A stretch of DNA of 50,100 nt from Pisolithus tinctorius (taxonomy: Eukaryota; Basidiomycota; Agaricomycetes; Boletales; Pisolithaceae): NCBI GenBank assembly GCA_024663395.1, contig JANFAH010000151.1:1-50100 (forward strand). Reading direction: 5' to 3'. Shown piece after piece: positions 1 through 9,461 of this stretch. How positions within the stretch are numbered: the stretch's first letter is position 1; each line of letters starts with the position of its first letter. The translations under genes were made by a program, and so were the position numbers. The notes under the pieces are model-generated. The model had not been told where the DNA came from, did not search any database, and saw nothing but the letters and a program-made list of their open reading frames with translations.

Positions 1-730
1 GACACGGGATTAGGTGTGCAGGGCTGGAGGACGCAAGAGACACGAAGACCTCTGGGGACACTGAAGACGCAGCAGACTCTATGTACGCACTTTAGACTCT
101 CGAAACTCTCGAACTCGCAGAACACACACGGATAGCGACTCAAAAGGTGGGTGTCATATTTCCGACGCTATGGCGGAATTATATAGTACAGGGAAAGTAG
201 GTACGAGTTGGAGTAAGGTGGGGCGGAAAAACTAAAAGACCGGAAAATAAAGGGAAGGACGTCAGACGTCAGCGAAATACGGATGCACGTGAAATAGTCC
301 GGTGGGTAGTAGACAAGAGTAAGAACGGGACAACGGTAAGGGGTATCTTCCAACAGAACGAGAGTATGCGTACAAGTGGGAGGTGGAGCTGAGTGGCACA
401 GGAGGGCAGAGCGTAGCGTACTGGCACGAAGTCCAGCTTGCGGAATTTAGGGCGACAGGGGAAACCGGGGTTTTTTAGAGGTAAGTGGCACGGATGACTG
501 GTGACGTGGCTGAGCAATGGCTACTGAACTCCGGATGACTCTGCGCGAATGCGGCATAGCGACATGCTGAAGGTCGGTAGAGACTCCGAAGGGGACAGGG
601 GATGGGAGGAAACGCGAGGACACGAGCGGAAAAAAATTCCGAAAAACTCCGAAACGGGTTTGTCGTAGAGGCCTGCAGAATTTAGTGACAGATTCCTGTT
701 CCAGCCTCAGGGAGTATACGGCTCCCTACA
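1..730 (-). repeat. 3' LTR of G1 (truncated by window start)
   Basis: Matches 9462-10191 base for base except at seven positions (516, 533, 546, 565, 640, 664, 677). Read in element orientation it starts TGTAGGGAGCC at 730. The other end is not visible because homology runs off position 1. Bases 1-515 are identical in the two copies. Confidence 0.93.
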
Positions 731-768
731 CCTCCCGGGGACTGCGAATGCTGACCGTCCTCGGTCAG
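731..768 (-). promoter_or_regulatory. Polypurine-tract-like end and hairpin before the G1 3' LTR
   Basis: In element orientation a perfect 7-bp stem with a 4-nt loop (CTGACCG, loop AGGA, CGGTCAG; plus-strand 751-768) is followed 20 nt later by GGGAGG, directly before the LTR start TGTAGGG at 730. The short purine run is where plus-strand DNA synthesis would be primed. The same arrangement occurs in G2 at 27653-27689, which supports function. On the plus strand it lies about 230 bp upstream of the antisense gene. Confidence 0.6.
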
Positions 769-842
769 ACCGAACCGAGACGCGACAGAGACGAGCACGG
801 AGGAATTTCGGCAGACGTTACGTAACAATGATGGCGCGTGGT

Positions 843-901
843 CGGAATTCCGCCTCGTGCAGAGGGAAATTCCGCATTGTACGAGATGGCCCTGCGGAAT
901 T
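843..901 (+). promoter_or_regulatory. Cluster of CGGAATT motifs upstream of the antisense gene of G1
   Basis: Four copies of CGGAATT/AATTCCG lie within 59 bp (843-849, 846-852, 868-874, 895-901). The first two overlap as the palindrome CGGAATTCCG, an inverted pair of CGG triplets. The cluster ends about 97 bp before the ATG at 998, and TTTAAA follows at about 899. Zn2Cys6 proteins as a family bind CGG triplets; that this cluster is an operator for the adjacent Zn2Cys6-like gene is inference. Confidence 0.4.
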
Positions 902-997
902 TAAACTCGCCCAGAAGGTGGCCCACCGCTCGTCAAACTCCCCCAACAACACCCTCGCCCACTTATCTTGCTCCCAACGTCTCACCCACCCGTCGAC

Positions 998-2606
998 ATG
1001 CAAGCCTACTCGATCCGCGACGCACGGCCGGTGATTAGCATGAGGGACCAGGCCATTATCTCGCTGTCAGCAGCTCTGAGGCACGTTAGGGTGTTGATCG
1101 ACACGGCACCGCAACCCGAGGAGAGCCTAGAGGCGATATACGAGTGGGTGGCGGACTGGGACCAGACCTGGGTGAGTGCACTAGATACTCGTACACGCCA
1201 CGCGCTAACAGATCTCCAGGCCGGCATTTACTCGTGGTGGAAGTACGTCGACGAGAACGAGATCTCCATCCCGAAGGTGCGCGACGCCAACCTACGCGAC
1301 ATGACCGAAGAATCCGCGATGGAGCAGAACGAGGTGATCCCGGCGGTCATAGCCATAGCAGATCTTCGTCGGCCAGAAGGGCAGCGAAGATTCCACATCG
1401 ACGACGTCTTCGAGGACTACCAGGAGCGGGTCGAGGAGAGAGCGCGCTTAGAGGCTGAGAGGTTGGCCAAGGCACCATCCATGCACACCCGCGGCCAAGC
1501 AGCAAGAGGTGAGGGCCAAGACCACGCACCAGAAGATACCGAAGGAAACCCGTCAAGAGGAGCTGCACGTTCGACAGGGGGGGGCTCTGGAAGCGCGAGC
1601 AAAGGAAAAGGGAAACAGAAGGTGCGTTCCACGTCCTTGACAACCCCGAGCGTGAGTGCTGACTTCAACGAAAACTCCGCAGGCCACCAGCGAGGAGGAC
1701 GAGCTGGCTGATGACGTCGACGATGACGAGGGCGACGGTGAAGGCGAAGGCGAACCAGGTCCTTCTGCAAAGAGACCTCGCATGGCTGGAGACAACGAGC
1801 CCTGCGAGACGTGTGCGCAGGCGAACCTCAGGTGCGTCGGGGAGCCAGAGTCATCCTGTAAACGGTGCCAGAAGGCGAAGCGCAAGTGCTCGCGCTCTCG
1901 AGGGGTAGGGAGAAAGGTGAGTACCGAACAGGTGAAATTCCGCAAGGGAACGGGCTGACACCACCTTCAGCGAAAGAACTCCGGTACCGTTGGGGAAGCA
2001 GGCCCGTCCCACAAACGGGTCAAATCGATTACGACCGCGAAGGCGTCCCCGGCCGAACCTGCGACTGGACCTGCCAAGAAGCTCACTCTGAAAATTCCGG
2101 CTCGAAAACGGCAGCCTGATCCGACCCCCACACGTTCTCCTTCGCCACAACCGACCCCTTCACCCCACGATCCTCCGCCAACACCTCGTCTCTTTTTCCG
2201 CGGGGCTACTCCAACGCCCGGACCTTCATTCAAGCCCTCTCCAGTCCCTGTCGACGATCCTCAAGCGTCACCTTCGATCGACGAACCGCAAGTCGAGCCC
2301 GAGCCTTTTTTTGCGACTGCGACCAGTTTACTGGACGAACCTGGAGATGTCGAAGTGACGGCCCAGAGCGACACTCCTTCTGCTGCGGAAATTCCGGAGG
2401 TCGAGTACCCACGCGAGCGGTCGACAGCGAACATCGTCGAGCGTCTGCGAGTGCTCGAGGCGAGGGCCAAGGACGAGGAGTTCGAGTTGGAGCAGGTCTA
2501 CCGGCTGCTGGGGATGCTGGCGAGGCGGGTGACATATCGCATCGAGACTGCGCGGGCTAGACGGGAGGAGTTGCGAAGGTTGAAGGATGATCTCCGCAAC
2601 CTGTAA
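998..2606 (+). CDS. Zn2Cys6-type zinc-cluster protein encoded antisense inside retrotransposon G1
   Basis: Proposed exons are 998-1621, 1683-1916 and 1971-2606. Introns 1622-1682 (GTGCGT...CAG) and 1917-1970 (GTGAGT...GGCTGAC...CAG) are both phase 0, giving about 497 residues. A stopless 48-nt stretch at 1172-1219 has a GTGAGT donor, a GCTAACA branch point and CAG, so it is probably a third intron (about 481 residues). Exon 2 starts acidic, then carries six cysteines spaced C-x2-C-x6-C-x7-C-x2-C-x6-C (codons about 1803-1889) with a basic run between the last two, as in fungal binuclear zinc clusters. Exon 3 is Pro/Ser-rich and ends in a Glu/Arg/Leu-rich segment expected to form a coiled coil. 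The gene is tail-to-tail with pol. All exons are open while the host element has two nonsense codons. G2 carries a gene of the same design. DNA binding is a family-level expectation, not shown. Confidence 0.72.
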
Positions 2607-2874
2607 ATAGCGTACTAGTGTCTGCGGAATTTTGTACTCGTATGTCCTGAATGTGAAAGAGTCTTTCGTGCGTTGGAATTAGTACTACAGTAAGGAAACG
2701 TAAGACTTCTGAAGGAAAAGTAGTGCGGAATTTATTTATTTATTTATTTATTTTTTAGCGACTTTGTCTCTTTCATGTGAGCGGTGCGGAATTTATATAT
2801 GAGATGAAACGGGTATCGATAAAAGAAAGAAGAGAGAAAGAAAAGAAAAGAAAAGAGGTAGAGAGAAGGACGGG
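2607..2874. other. Tail-to-tail interval between antisense gene and pol; simple repeats
   Basis: No gene is seen. It holds a (TTTA)n run at about 2731-2752, a purine-rich GAAA/GAGA run at about 2821-2856 and three CGGAATT copies (2625, 2726, 2787). Both transcripts would have their 3' ends here. Confidence 0.6.
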
Positions 2875-4692
2875 CTACTCATCTGACTCGTCCAACGGGA
2901 CGCCAGCGAGCGTAGGATCCGGGAACGCTTCGTCTTCAAGACGATCCAGGTCTTGTGGGGAAGCACCAGTCAGCTGGGTGACTTCGATACGAGCGTTATT
3001 CCGCGGGAAATAGGGGTATAGGCGAAAGGCAGCGAAACGGAATTTCGAGACTGCGCCATCTAATTCCGCAAGTATGTACGAACCGCCTTTAGTGCGTCTG
3101 ATGACGATCATAGGCCCTAGGTAGCGCGGTTTGGTTTTCCGGTCGAGTTCTAGTTCGATACGGGAATTCCGAACGAGGACAAGCGACCCTGGTTCGAAGT
3201 TAAAGTCTTTGATGGACCGTGCAAAACGATCGACGAAATCCTTGGCTGAGGCAAAGCGGGATTTTAGGACCATATTGTGGATGCGAGCGAGGTCCTCGGG
3301 GCGTTTCTGGAGTTGGCGAGCACAGTGAGCAATGAGGTCTGTAGTCGAGTAAAATTCTGCCTCGAAAGGGGCTAAAAACGTCGCTTCGACCAGATCGAAA
3401 GGGAGTCTGGGTTCAACACTGTGAGCCATATAGAATGGAGAGAACCCGGTTGCCTTGTGAACCGTAACCCTCTCTGCCCAAAATACCGCAGGAGCCACTT
3501 CTGACCACTTCGACGCTTCCCCACCACAACTCTTTACCATCGCCTCTCTGACATCGAAATGCCGCCGTTCGACGACTCCATTAGCCTGCGAATTATAAGG
3601 GGAGATGCGTATGTGGCGAATTCCGAAGGTCTTGGAGAGCCAGTCGAGAGCGAGGACGTATGGTCCCCCATTATCTGTGACAATCTCCGCAACGGCACCC
3701 CAACGGCACAGAATCTGTTCGAAGATGAACTTTCCAATGGACTTGCCTGTCTCTGCACGAAGCATAGCCCATTCGGGGTAACTGGTGAGTGAACAGCGGG
3801 CTTGGGTAACGTAGCGAAACCCGTTCGACTTCGGCATTAAGAACGTGTCCATATAAGCCTTGTAAAACAGGGGTTCGGGGATGGCGACAACTGGCGGTAT
3901 ATGAATGCGATCCAAACGACGGATCTGGCACTCGTGGCACGATTTAACATACCAACGGACGTCCTGCTCTAGCATGGGCCACCAAAAGCGAGTCAGCAAA
4001 CGCATACGGGTCGAGAAGATACCCTTGTGCCCTAGGTTGTCGTGGGCCTGGCGGAGAATTCCAAGGTGTTTGTGTGAGGGTACCACTAGCTGATGCCGTC
4101 CCTGGGGATCCTTCCTCCACAGTTCTCCCCCTTTTACGAAATACCGAGTCGCAAGGCGCACTAGGCTCTCCAACTCCGCCTCCTCTAACCCTTCGGGCGT
4201 TTTCTTCGTTTCCAAAAACTCTTTCACCACTCTCATCCTCTCCTCTTTCTGTTTCGCTTTTTCTGACCTCGGAATTTCAGTCTCGAGGTTTTCCGGCATC
4301 GATTCTTCGGCGGTAAAGATACCTAGACTCTGTGACAGGGGGAGGGATGAGTCTGACACGACGCTCGGAATTTCCAAGGGGTAAGGATGGGACTCGAAAC
4401 GCGCTTCCCTACGATTCAAGAGCTCGACTGCAAAAGCCCCACACTCATCAATCCAATCCTCATAGTCCTCGTCTCCCTCCTCATCTTCTTCTGCTCTCGG
4501 TCTCCTCGAAAGTCCGTCCAGCGCTGCGTGCTTGTGTGCTGGAACATGTATGAGCTCGAAGTCGAATAGGAGAATTCCGGCGATCCAGCGATTTATGGTC
4601 GCGTTAGGCTGTAGGTCGGGATTGTTAATCATCCCTTTGATGTACCGCGCATCCACCTCAACGACTAAATTCCGCACGCCGAAGATATGAAG
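2875..4692 (-). CDS. pol: G1 pol, 3' part: RNase H C-terminus and integrase (downstream of an in-frame TGA)
   Basis: Continues the same reading frame as the RT part after the TGA at 4693-4695. It begins with the end of RNase H (VDARYIKGM and LDGLSR, carrying later acidic residues). Next comes the HHCC integrase zinc domain (H..LGHKG, then CHECQ), then the catalytic core with D (AYMDTFLMP), D (TDNGGP) and E (GVVERRH), the last two about 35 residues apart. A C-terminal GPY/F-like module (YLGPMIV) precedes an acidic tail. No chromodomain is visible. Without readthrough this part would not be made from the frameshifted Gag-Pol. Pairwise it closely resembles the G2 pol product. Confidence 0.88.
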   Translation of the reverse strand, partial: LHIFGVRNLVVEVDARYIKGMINNPDLQPNATINRWIAGILLFDFELIHVPAHKHAALDGLSRRPRAEEDEEGDEDYEDWIDECGAFAVELLNRREARFESHPYPLEIPSVVSDSSLPLSQSLGIFTAEESMPENLETEIPRSEKAKQKEERMRVVKEFLETKKTPEGLEEAELESLVRLATRYFVKGGELWRKDPQGRHQLVVPSHKHLGILRQAHDNLGHKGIFSTRMRLLTRFWWPMLEQDVRWYVKSCHECQIRRLDRIHIPPVVAIPEPLFYKAYMDTFLMPKSNGFRYVTQARCSLTSYPEWAMLRAETGKSIGKFIFEQILCRWGAVAEIVTDNGGPYVLALDWLSKTFGIRHIRISPYNSQANGVVERRHFDVREAMVKSCGGEASKWSEVAPAVFWAERVTVHKATGFSPFYMAHSVEPRLPFDLVEATFLAPFEAEFYSTTDLIAHCARQLQKRPEDLARIHNMVLKSRFASAKDFVDRFARSIKDFNFEPGSLVLVRNSRIELELDRKTKPRYLGPMIVIRRTKGGSYILAELDGAVSKFRFAAFRLYPYFPRNNARIEVTQLTGASPQDLDRLEDEAFPDPTLAGVPLDESDE

Positions 4693-6486
4693 TCAGACGT
4701 CGTGCAAGGCTCGGAAAAGCCCAAATAATTCTAGCTTAGCTTGGCTGTAGCGACGTTCGCGTTCATTGAGAGTTATCGAGCCGAACCTAGCAGGGTAGCG
4801 TTTGCCGTCTTCCCCCTCCTGCATGAGGAGATACCCGACAGCGATGTTAGAAGTGTCGACAGCTAAAATGACTTTGTTTTCGGAATTATAGTCGATAGTT
4901 CGTAACGCAGGGGACGAGATGATCGCATGGCGGAGGTACTCCATCGCTTCCCTATGCTCGTCACGGAATTCGAAGGGGACGTCCTTCTTGGTCAGCTCGA
5001 CGAGGGGACGGGCATGTTTGGCGAAGTCTTTGATGAAGATCCTGCAGTACGAACAGAGACCTAAAAATCTGCGTACTTCAGTGACATTTGTGCAGTACGG
5101 CCAATCTTTAATCTTTTGGACTTTAGATTCGTCCGGAATTCTACCCTCAAACGACACCTTGTGCCCGACCACTATGATAGACGGCGCAGCAATGACGCAT
5201 TTCTTTGCTGACACGGTGGCTCCTGCATGACGCAGACGGTGTAGGACTCGGTTGACGTTCTGCAGGTGCTCCCAGATGAAGCGTCTAATCCCGGAATTCT
5301 GTGGAATCGTTTCGGAGGTCCCGTCGGGATTTTGGTAGCGAGATTTGGGACCTTTAATGGGACAGTCGTCGATAAACGGGATGGTGACTTCCAGAATTTC
5401 GTCTTTTAAAATCCAACAGACGTCTCCGTGGAAAATTTGGACGGCATTCGTGTAGCCCATAGGAAGTTTGGTGAGTCGAAGAGTACCTATAGGAGTTTGG
5501 AAGGTAGTGAGGTCACGGTAATCGTCGTGTATGGTGCGATGATCATATCCGACCATAAGATCTAAAATTCCGTAGACCGAATGACAAGCGAAGGCTTCAG
5601 CAATCGAATCGACGAATGGGGGAACGGCTGAGTCCTGGATAGAAACGGTGTTTAGAGGTTGTAAGTCATGTACGAGGCACAGAGATTTTCCGTCCTTCTT
5701 GACTACGCAGAACCATTTTGAGCGGTAAGACGAAGTAGACGGTTCATAAACCCCTGCGGAAATCTTTTCCTTGATGATATTAACGACTTCACGGAAAATA
5801 GCCGGAGGAATGGGAATATTCCGCTCGACCCAAGGCTTGTGTGCTAGCGTAGGTATCTTCAGGGGCGGGAACATGTCTTCTCGAAAGGTCCCTCTTTCCG
5901 AAGCGTCCCAAGCAAAGGCATCTTCTTGCTCCCTGACTAACCACCGTACTAGGTCTAACTCCGTAGGCCAAAGGAACCTTGCCGGGTCCAAATCGAGCTC
6001 GTCAGCTCTTTCCTGAGTAAACCTGAAACCTGGCATGAACGGAGGGGGATGAGTAGGTAAGACAGGCAGATCTGCGAGTGGGTCTTCGGCCTCCCGACGC
6101 TCTACCCGGAATTCTGCTGGCATTGACGTCGGTACCGGCCTCACCTTCCTCGCTACAGGTTTGTACTTTAAGACATGATAAACGGGATCGAACTGATAAG
6201 TAGAGCGTAAGGCAGAAATTGTCAGTGGAGAAATGGTAGTAGCGGTCGAGAACAGGAAAGGATCAGTCGGAGAAACGGAACTGGTGTCAAAGGGATCGAC
6301 AGGAGGCGTAATGTTGCCTCGCAAGTCGTAGATAAACACCGCAGCGGAATTTACGGCAGAGTCTGTGGGTAAAAACGTGGAAGACTTCAAAGGGTATAAA
6401 GATGGATCAGAAACATAAAGTGAACACACGGAGAAAGCGCAGTCCTGGTCTCCTCGTAGATCGTACGAGTCCTCGACCGATACTAA
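4693..6486 (-). CDS. pol: G1 pol, 5' part: reverse transcriptase and RNase H, ending in a premature TGA
   Basis: Reads in the -1 frame relative to gag-pro, entering at the slippery site at 6486-6492. There is no ATG near the start (the first candidate is GTG), so expression by frameshift is expected. RT motifs are visible: KKDGKSL, LDLMVGYD with the first catalytic Asp, and FIDD as the YxDD box (near plus-strand 5365-5378). RNase H follows with AVDTS and KLELFGLFRAL. The frame stops at TGA (plus-strand tca 4693-4695); the aligned codon in G2 is CGC for Arg and the downstream frame resumes unbroken. A CGA-to-TGA change at a CpG is the simplest explanation. Confidence 0.9.
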   Translation of the reverse strand, partial: LVSVEDSYDLRGDQDCAFSVCSLYVSDPSLYPLKSSTFLPTDSAVNSAAVFIYDLRGNITPPVDPFDTSSVSPTDPFLFSTATTISPLTISALRSTYQFDPVYHVLKYKPVARKVRPVPTSMPAEFRVERREAEDPLADLPVLPTHPPPFMPGFRFTQERADELDLDPARFLWPTELDLVRWLVREQEDAFAWDASERGTFREDMFPPLKIPTLAHKPWVERNIPIPPAIFREVVNIIKEKISAGVYEPSTSSYRSKWFCVVKKDGKSLCLVHDLQPLNTVSIQDSAVPPFVDSIAEAFACHSVYGILDLMVGYDHRTIHDDYRDLTTFQTPIGTLRLTKLPMGYTNAVQIFHGDVCWILKDEILEVTIPFIDDCPIKGPKSRYQNPDGTSETIPQNSGIRRFIWEHLQNVNRVLHRLRHAGATVSAKKCVIAAPSIIVVGHKVSFEGRIPDESKVQKIKDWPYCTNVTEVRRFLGLCSYCRIFIKDFAKHARPLVELTKKDVPFEFRDEHREAMEYLRHAIISSPALRTIDYNSENKVILAVDTSNIAVGYLLMQEGEDGKRYPARFGSITLNERERRYSQAKLELFGLFRALHDV

Positions 6487-8693
6487 AAACCCTGCTTGGG
6501 TGGATTCATGTGGCGACGCATTTGTTTTCGCGCAAAGAAGTCTTCTTCGTCTTCGGAATTTACGAAACGTGGAAGGGGTTGCAGCCTGTTGCGAGGTCGT
6601 GTCGGAATTAAGACTTGTTTACCGGAATTAGGGTCGCGGATTTCTAGAGACTGTTCTCCGTCAGGGAAATCGCGAAGGACGCTGGAGAGTAGGCAGAAGA
6701 AGGGTCAACCGAGAAGTAAGTCGAAAGGCGTGCGATCAACGACCTGGATTTGTAGATGAGCCTCGACGTTTCCTATGCGCAAAGTGGCATTCTCTATGAC
6801 CCCAAGGGTGCTTTCTTTAGATTGGTTAGCGGCCTCCAGAGTCATGGTCATGTCAGTACGGAGAGGGGCCTCTAAGGCTTCCCACAACTCCCGTCGCAAG
6901 GCCACTACCTGGCATCCGCTGTCCAAAATACATTCGACATGGAGTTTGTCCATCAAGATTCCGTCGACAGCACATAAGGGAGCCGTAGCGAGGCCCACGC
7001 ACTTCCCTTCTGTGTCTCTAACCCAGTACTGCTCATAGGACGCCCAAGCAGCTGAGGGAGTTGCGTCTGATGCGGTTTCTAAACTCCCAATAGTTATCTT
7101 CTTCGTCGCAGCTAGTTCTCTGATCTGCTTGCGAATCTCTGGGCTAACAGCTAATAGATCTTTAGTAGAGATTTCCATTTTTGCGTCTAAGACTTGGTTT
7201 ACGATCCGCTTGGTCGCCGCAGCTTCATCAAAACTGCTTTGGTAACGGAATTGGGGTGCGGAATTTGTAGTTGGCTTAAGTTTCCGGAGGTCTGTAAGAT
7301 TAGGAGCAACCGGAGTTTTTCTGGCTATTGGGGCTTCCGAAGACGAGGCGGGGTTAGCTGGAGCGGAATTACTGACTGGGATAGGAGGCACCGGCGCGTT
7401 GGCCGACGCTGGGACTGCTAGTGCCGGCCTTTGACGACGAACCGGGACTTCTACGCCATCGAAGCGGGCTGTCTTCTTTTTCTTGATAGCGTTCTTCAAC
7501 TCTTCTACCTGCGCATAAGCCCTTGCTAAGGCACGTTGGTCTTCTTCGTCAGCATCCTCCTCTAGGTTTTCGTCGACTAGATAGGAAGAGGGGTGTAGGT
7601 CGACTTGGTATTCCGAAACATCTTCGTTGCTGAAGAACATTGTGCTGACGAGATGGGGAGGAGTTTCACACCCGCGGGATGAGGTTGACTGCTGGCCGGG
7701 TTGCTGAACTGAGACGAGGTTTGCCGAGGCAATGATCGAGTCGCGCATGGCGAGGAAGTTATCGATCTTTTCCTTGAAGTTACGGCCTGCAGCTGTCCTA
7801 GGAATATCAGAGCCGTCTGGCATGAAAACCCTCCCTCCAATCAGGGAGCATTTCCCAGCTTGTACGTATTCGTGACACAGTGCACATTCTGCAGTTCTGT
7901 GCCCATCTGTTCCTCCACAGAAGAAACATCGTGGATCGAAGGAACGACGGAATTGTCCTTCTTGACCTTGTTTGGGGGGCGGGGTAGGAACGGGTTGCTG
8001 AGCGACATGAGCATACTCTCGCTTCAGGATAGTAGGAACGGCCGGCGAGGACGATGGAGCGGAATTCTGGGGAAACAGTGCCGACGAGTCTGGTTGAGGG
8101 AGGTTCCGTTTGGCCCCACTGAGGAGGTAGTTGGCGTGTTTATAGGCCATATCGAACTCCCATGGTTCGTCAATGTCATGATCTAAGTCAGAGAGTTGCA
8201 ATCGCGTGAGCAAGGAATTCCGAAATCTCGGGGGAAACCCCTCAAGGAATTTCTCGTTGATGTAGTCCTCAGGGAGTTTCTTCTTCTTCTGGATGAGGCC
8301 GAGGATGCGTCGGAATTCCCGGACGTATTTCCCGAGATCTTCCAGTGATCCCATCAGTTTCTGAACTTGATGGTAGAGTAAGGTTTCAAGGTCGGCTTTA
8401 GTATAGCGACGATCTTTCACCGAGGCACCTGGATAGTAGTTCAGGAGTTCTTTGGAAAACGCATCCCAGTCATTGAAGCCGTCGGTTGCGGCGTCTAAGG
8501 TTGACCAAAACTCCGCCTCGTTGTGGTTAGCGTAACGAATGACCCAGTGGATCTTATCTTTCCCGGTGTCAAGGCCAGCTTCGACGCAGAGTTGTTCGAC
8601 GTCTTCAAGGTAGCGAGTGATGTCTTCGGTACGACCGGAAAACTTCGGGGCTTTGTTAGAACCCCTGAGTGGCATATCTCTTGCTCCAGACAT
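6483..8693 (-). CDS. gag-pro: G1 gag-protease (one in-frame TGA)
   Basis: The first ATG in frame is at 8693 (MSGARDMPLRG), but the frame is open upstream to about 9291, so translation may begin further up on a spliced leader. The capsid-like region (about 8650-8050) is followed by a zinc knuckle CFFCGGTDGHRTAEC (C-x2-C-x5-H-x4-C, one residue longer than the usual x4) and a K-rich RFDGVEV stretch. The retroviral-type aspartic protease has ECILDSG with the catalytic Asp, and FDLLLG. Right after FDLLLG the frame has TGA (plus 6705-6707) where G2 has Arg (CGT); beyond it the frame continues in the usual way to TAG at 6483-6485. The repeated tripeptide NSA reflects the AATTCCGC motif embedded in the coding sequence. 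Confidence 0.9.
6486..6492 (-). promoter_or_regulatory. -1 ribosomal frameshift site GGGTTTT at the gag-pol junction of G1
   Basis: In element orientation the last gag codons are CAG GGT TTT TAG. The heptamer G GGT TTT fits X XXY YYZ, so tRNAs can re-pair one base back. The -1 frame is then open through the whole RT region and pol lacks its own ATG. G2 has the identical heptamer at the same place, also immediately before the stop. Confidence 0.7.
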
Positions 8694-9461
8694 TATGCGA
8701 GGTGGTACGGGGATCTGGATCGGAATTCGGGGAAGGATAGGAGCGGAATTCAAGAGAGTCGAGGCAAGAGAATTCTGTACGGGTATTTGAGTAGAAAGGG
8801 AGGTAACGGAATTTGCGATTAGGGAATGGGAAGGAAGTAGGAGCTGTTCAGCAGCTAGTTCTGAGTCACTGGATGGCGAGGACGACGAAGAAGTTAGTTC
8901 TGAGAGAGGCGAAAGTTCTTGACGTTCAGCGGGGGGATCGAAGGGCTCGTCGAAGTCGAAGCCTCCTGGAAACGCTGGGCAAAACGCTGGGGACTCTGGG
9001 CTGCGAAAGATCTCGTCTAAACCGAGATCTGAGTCTGACGAGTGCGGCTCTGAAATATCTCTAGGATCAGCTACCGGAATTAAGATTTCTGCTGAGGAAA
9101 TAGATAGTCTGCGGAAGGGCTCCAGGAGCTCTTCGAGTTTGGTTCTTTGACGAGTGGGTCGTAAGGATCTCCTTTCCAGACCTACAGACCCCTCGCGGTG
9201 GGCTCCAAAACGTTGTGGGACACGACTTCTGGGAAGCGTGCGACTAGAGGAAGGGTGAAGGGAGAATTCCCTAGGGTCGTCCCAAGGGGTACTGTGTGGA
9301 AGGAGAGGTCGAGAAAGGGCTTAGAAGCGGTGGGGAAATTCGAGCGAGAGTCGCGGAATTTAATTCCGGGCAGATGTAGATGCGTGAGGAGCAGCAAGAT
9401 GGGTATATGAAATTCCGAGGGGGTCGCTACGCGTCAAGAGGAGCGAATTCGAAGCGAAAGG
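8694..9461 (-). other. G1 5' leader; gag frame open without ATG, acceptor-like site
   Basis: Between the 5' LTR and the first gag ATG the gag frame is open from about 9291. It encodes Ser-rich and acidic sequence similar to the equivalent leader of G2 (RRSLRPTRQRTKLEELL versus RRSLRRTTECTELENLR). At its upstream end a branch-point-like CTTCTAAG (plus 9321-9328), a pyrimidine tract and CAG (plus 9292-9294) resemble a 3' splice site. No convincing donor or tRNA primer-binding site was found. Confidence 0.45.

Noticed and set aside
516..677. Repeat-induced point mutation (RIP) as cause of the LTR changes
   Set aside because: Classic RIP favours CpA and gives dense change. Here changes are sparse and all at CpG, so methylcytosine deamination fits better.
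1417..2233. Several minus-strand frames of about 90-130 codons inside the G1 antisense gene
   Set aside because: They cross the introns and reflect the GC-rich coding sequence on the other strand. The plus-strand model has splice signals, phase and a cysteine cluster.
4693..4695. Programmed TGA readthrough or recoding in G1
   Set aside because: G2 has Arg codons at both positions and each TGA is one CpG transition from CGA. Readthrough is not needed, though not excluded.
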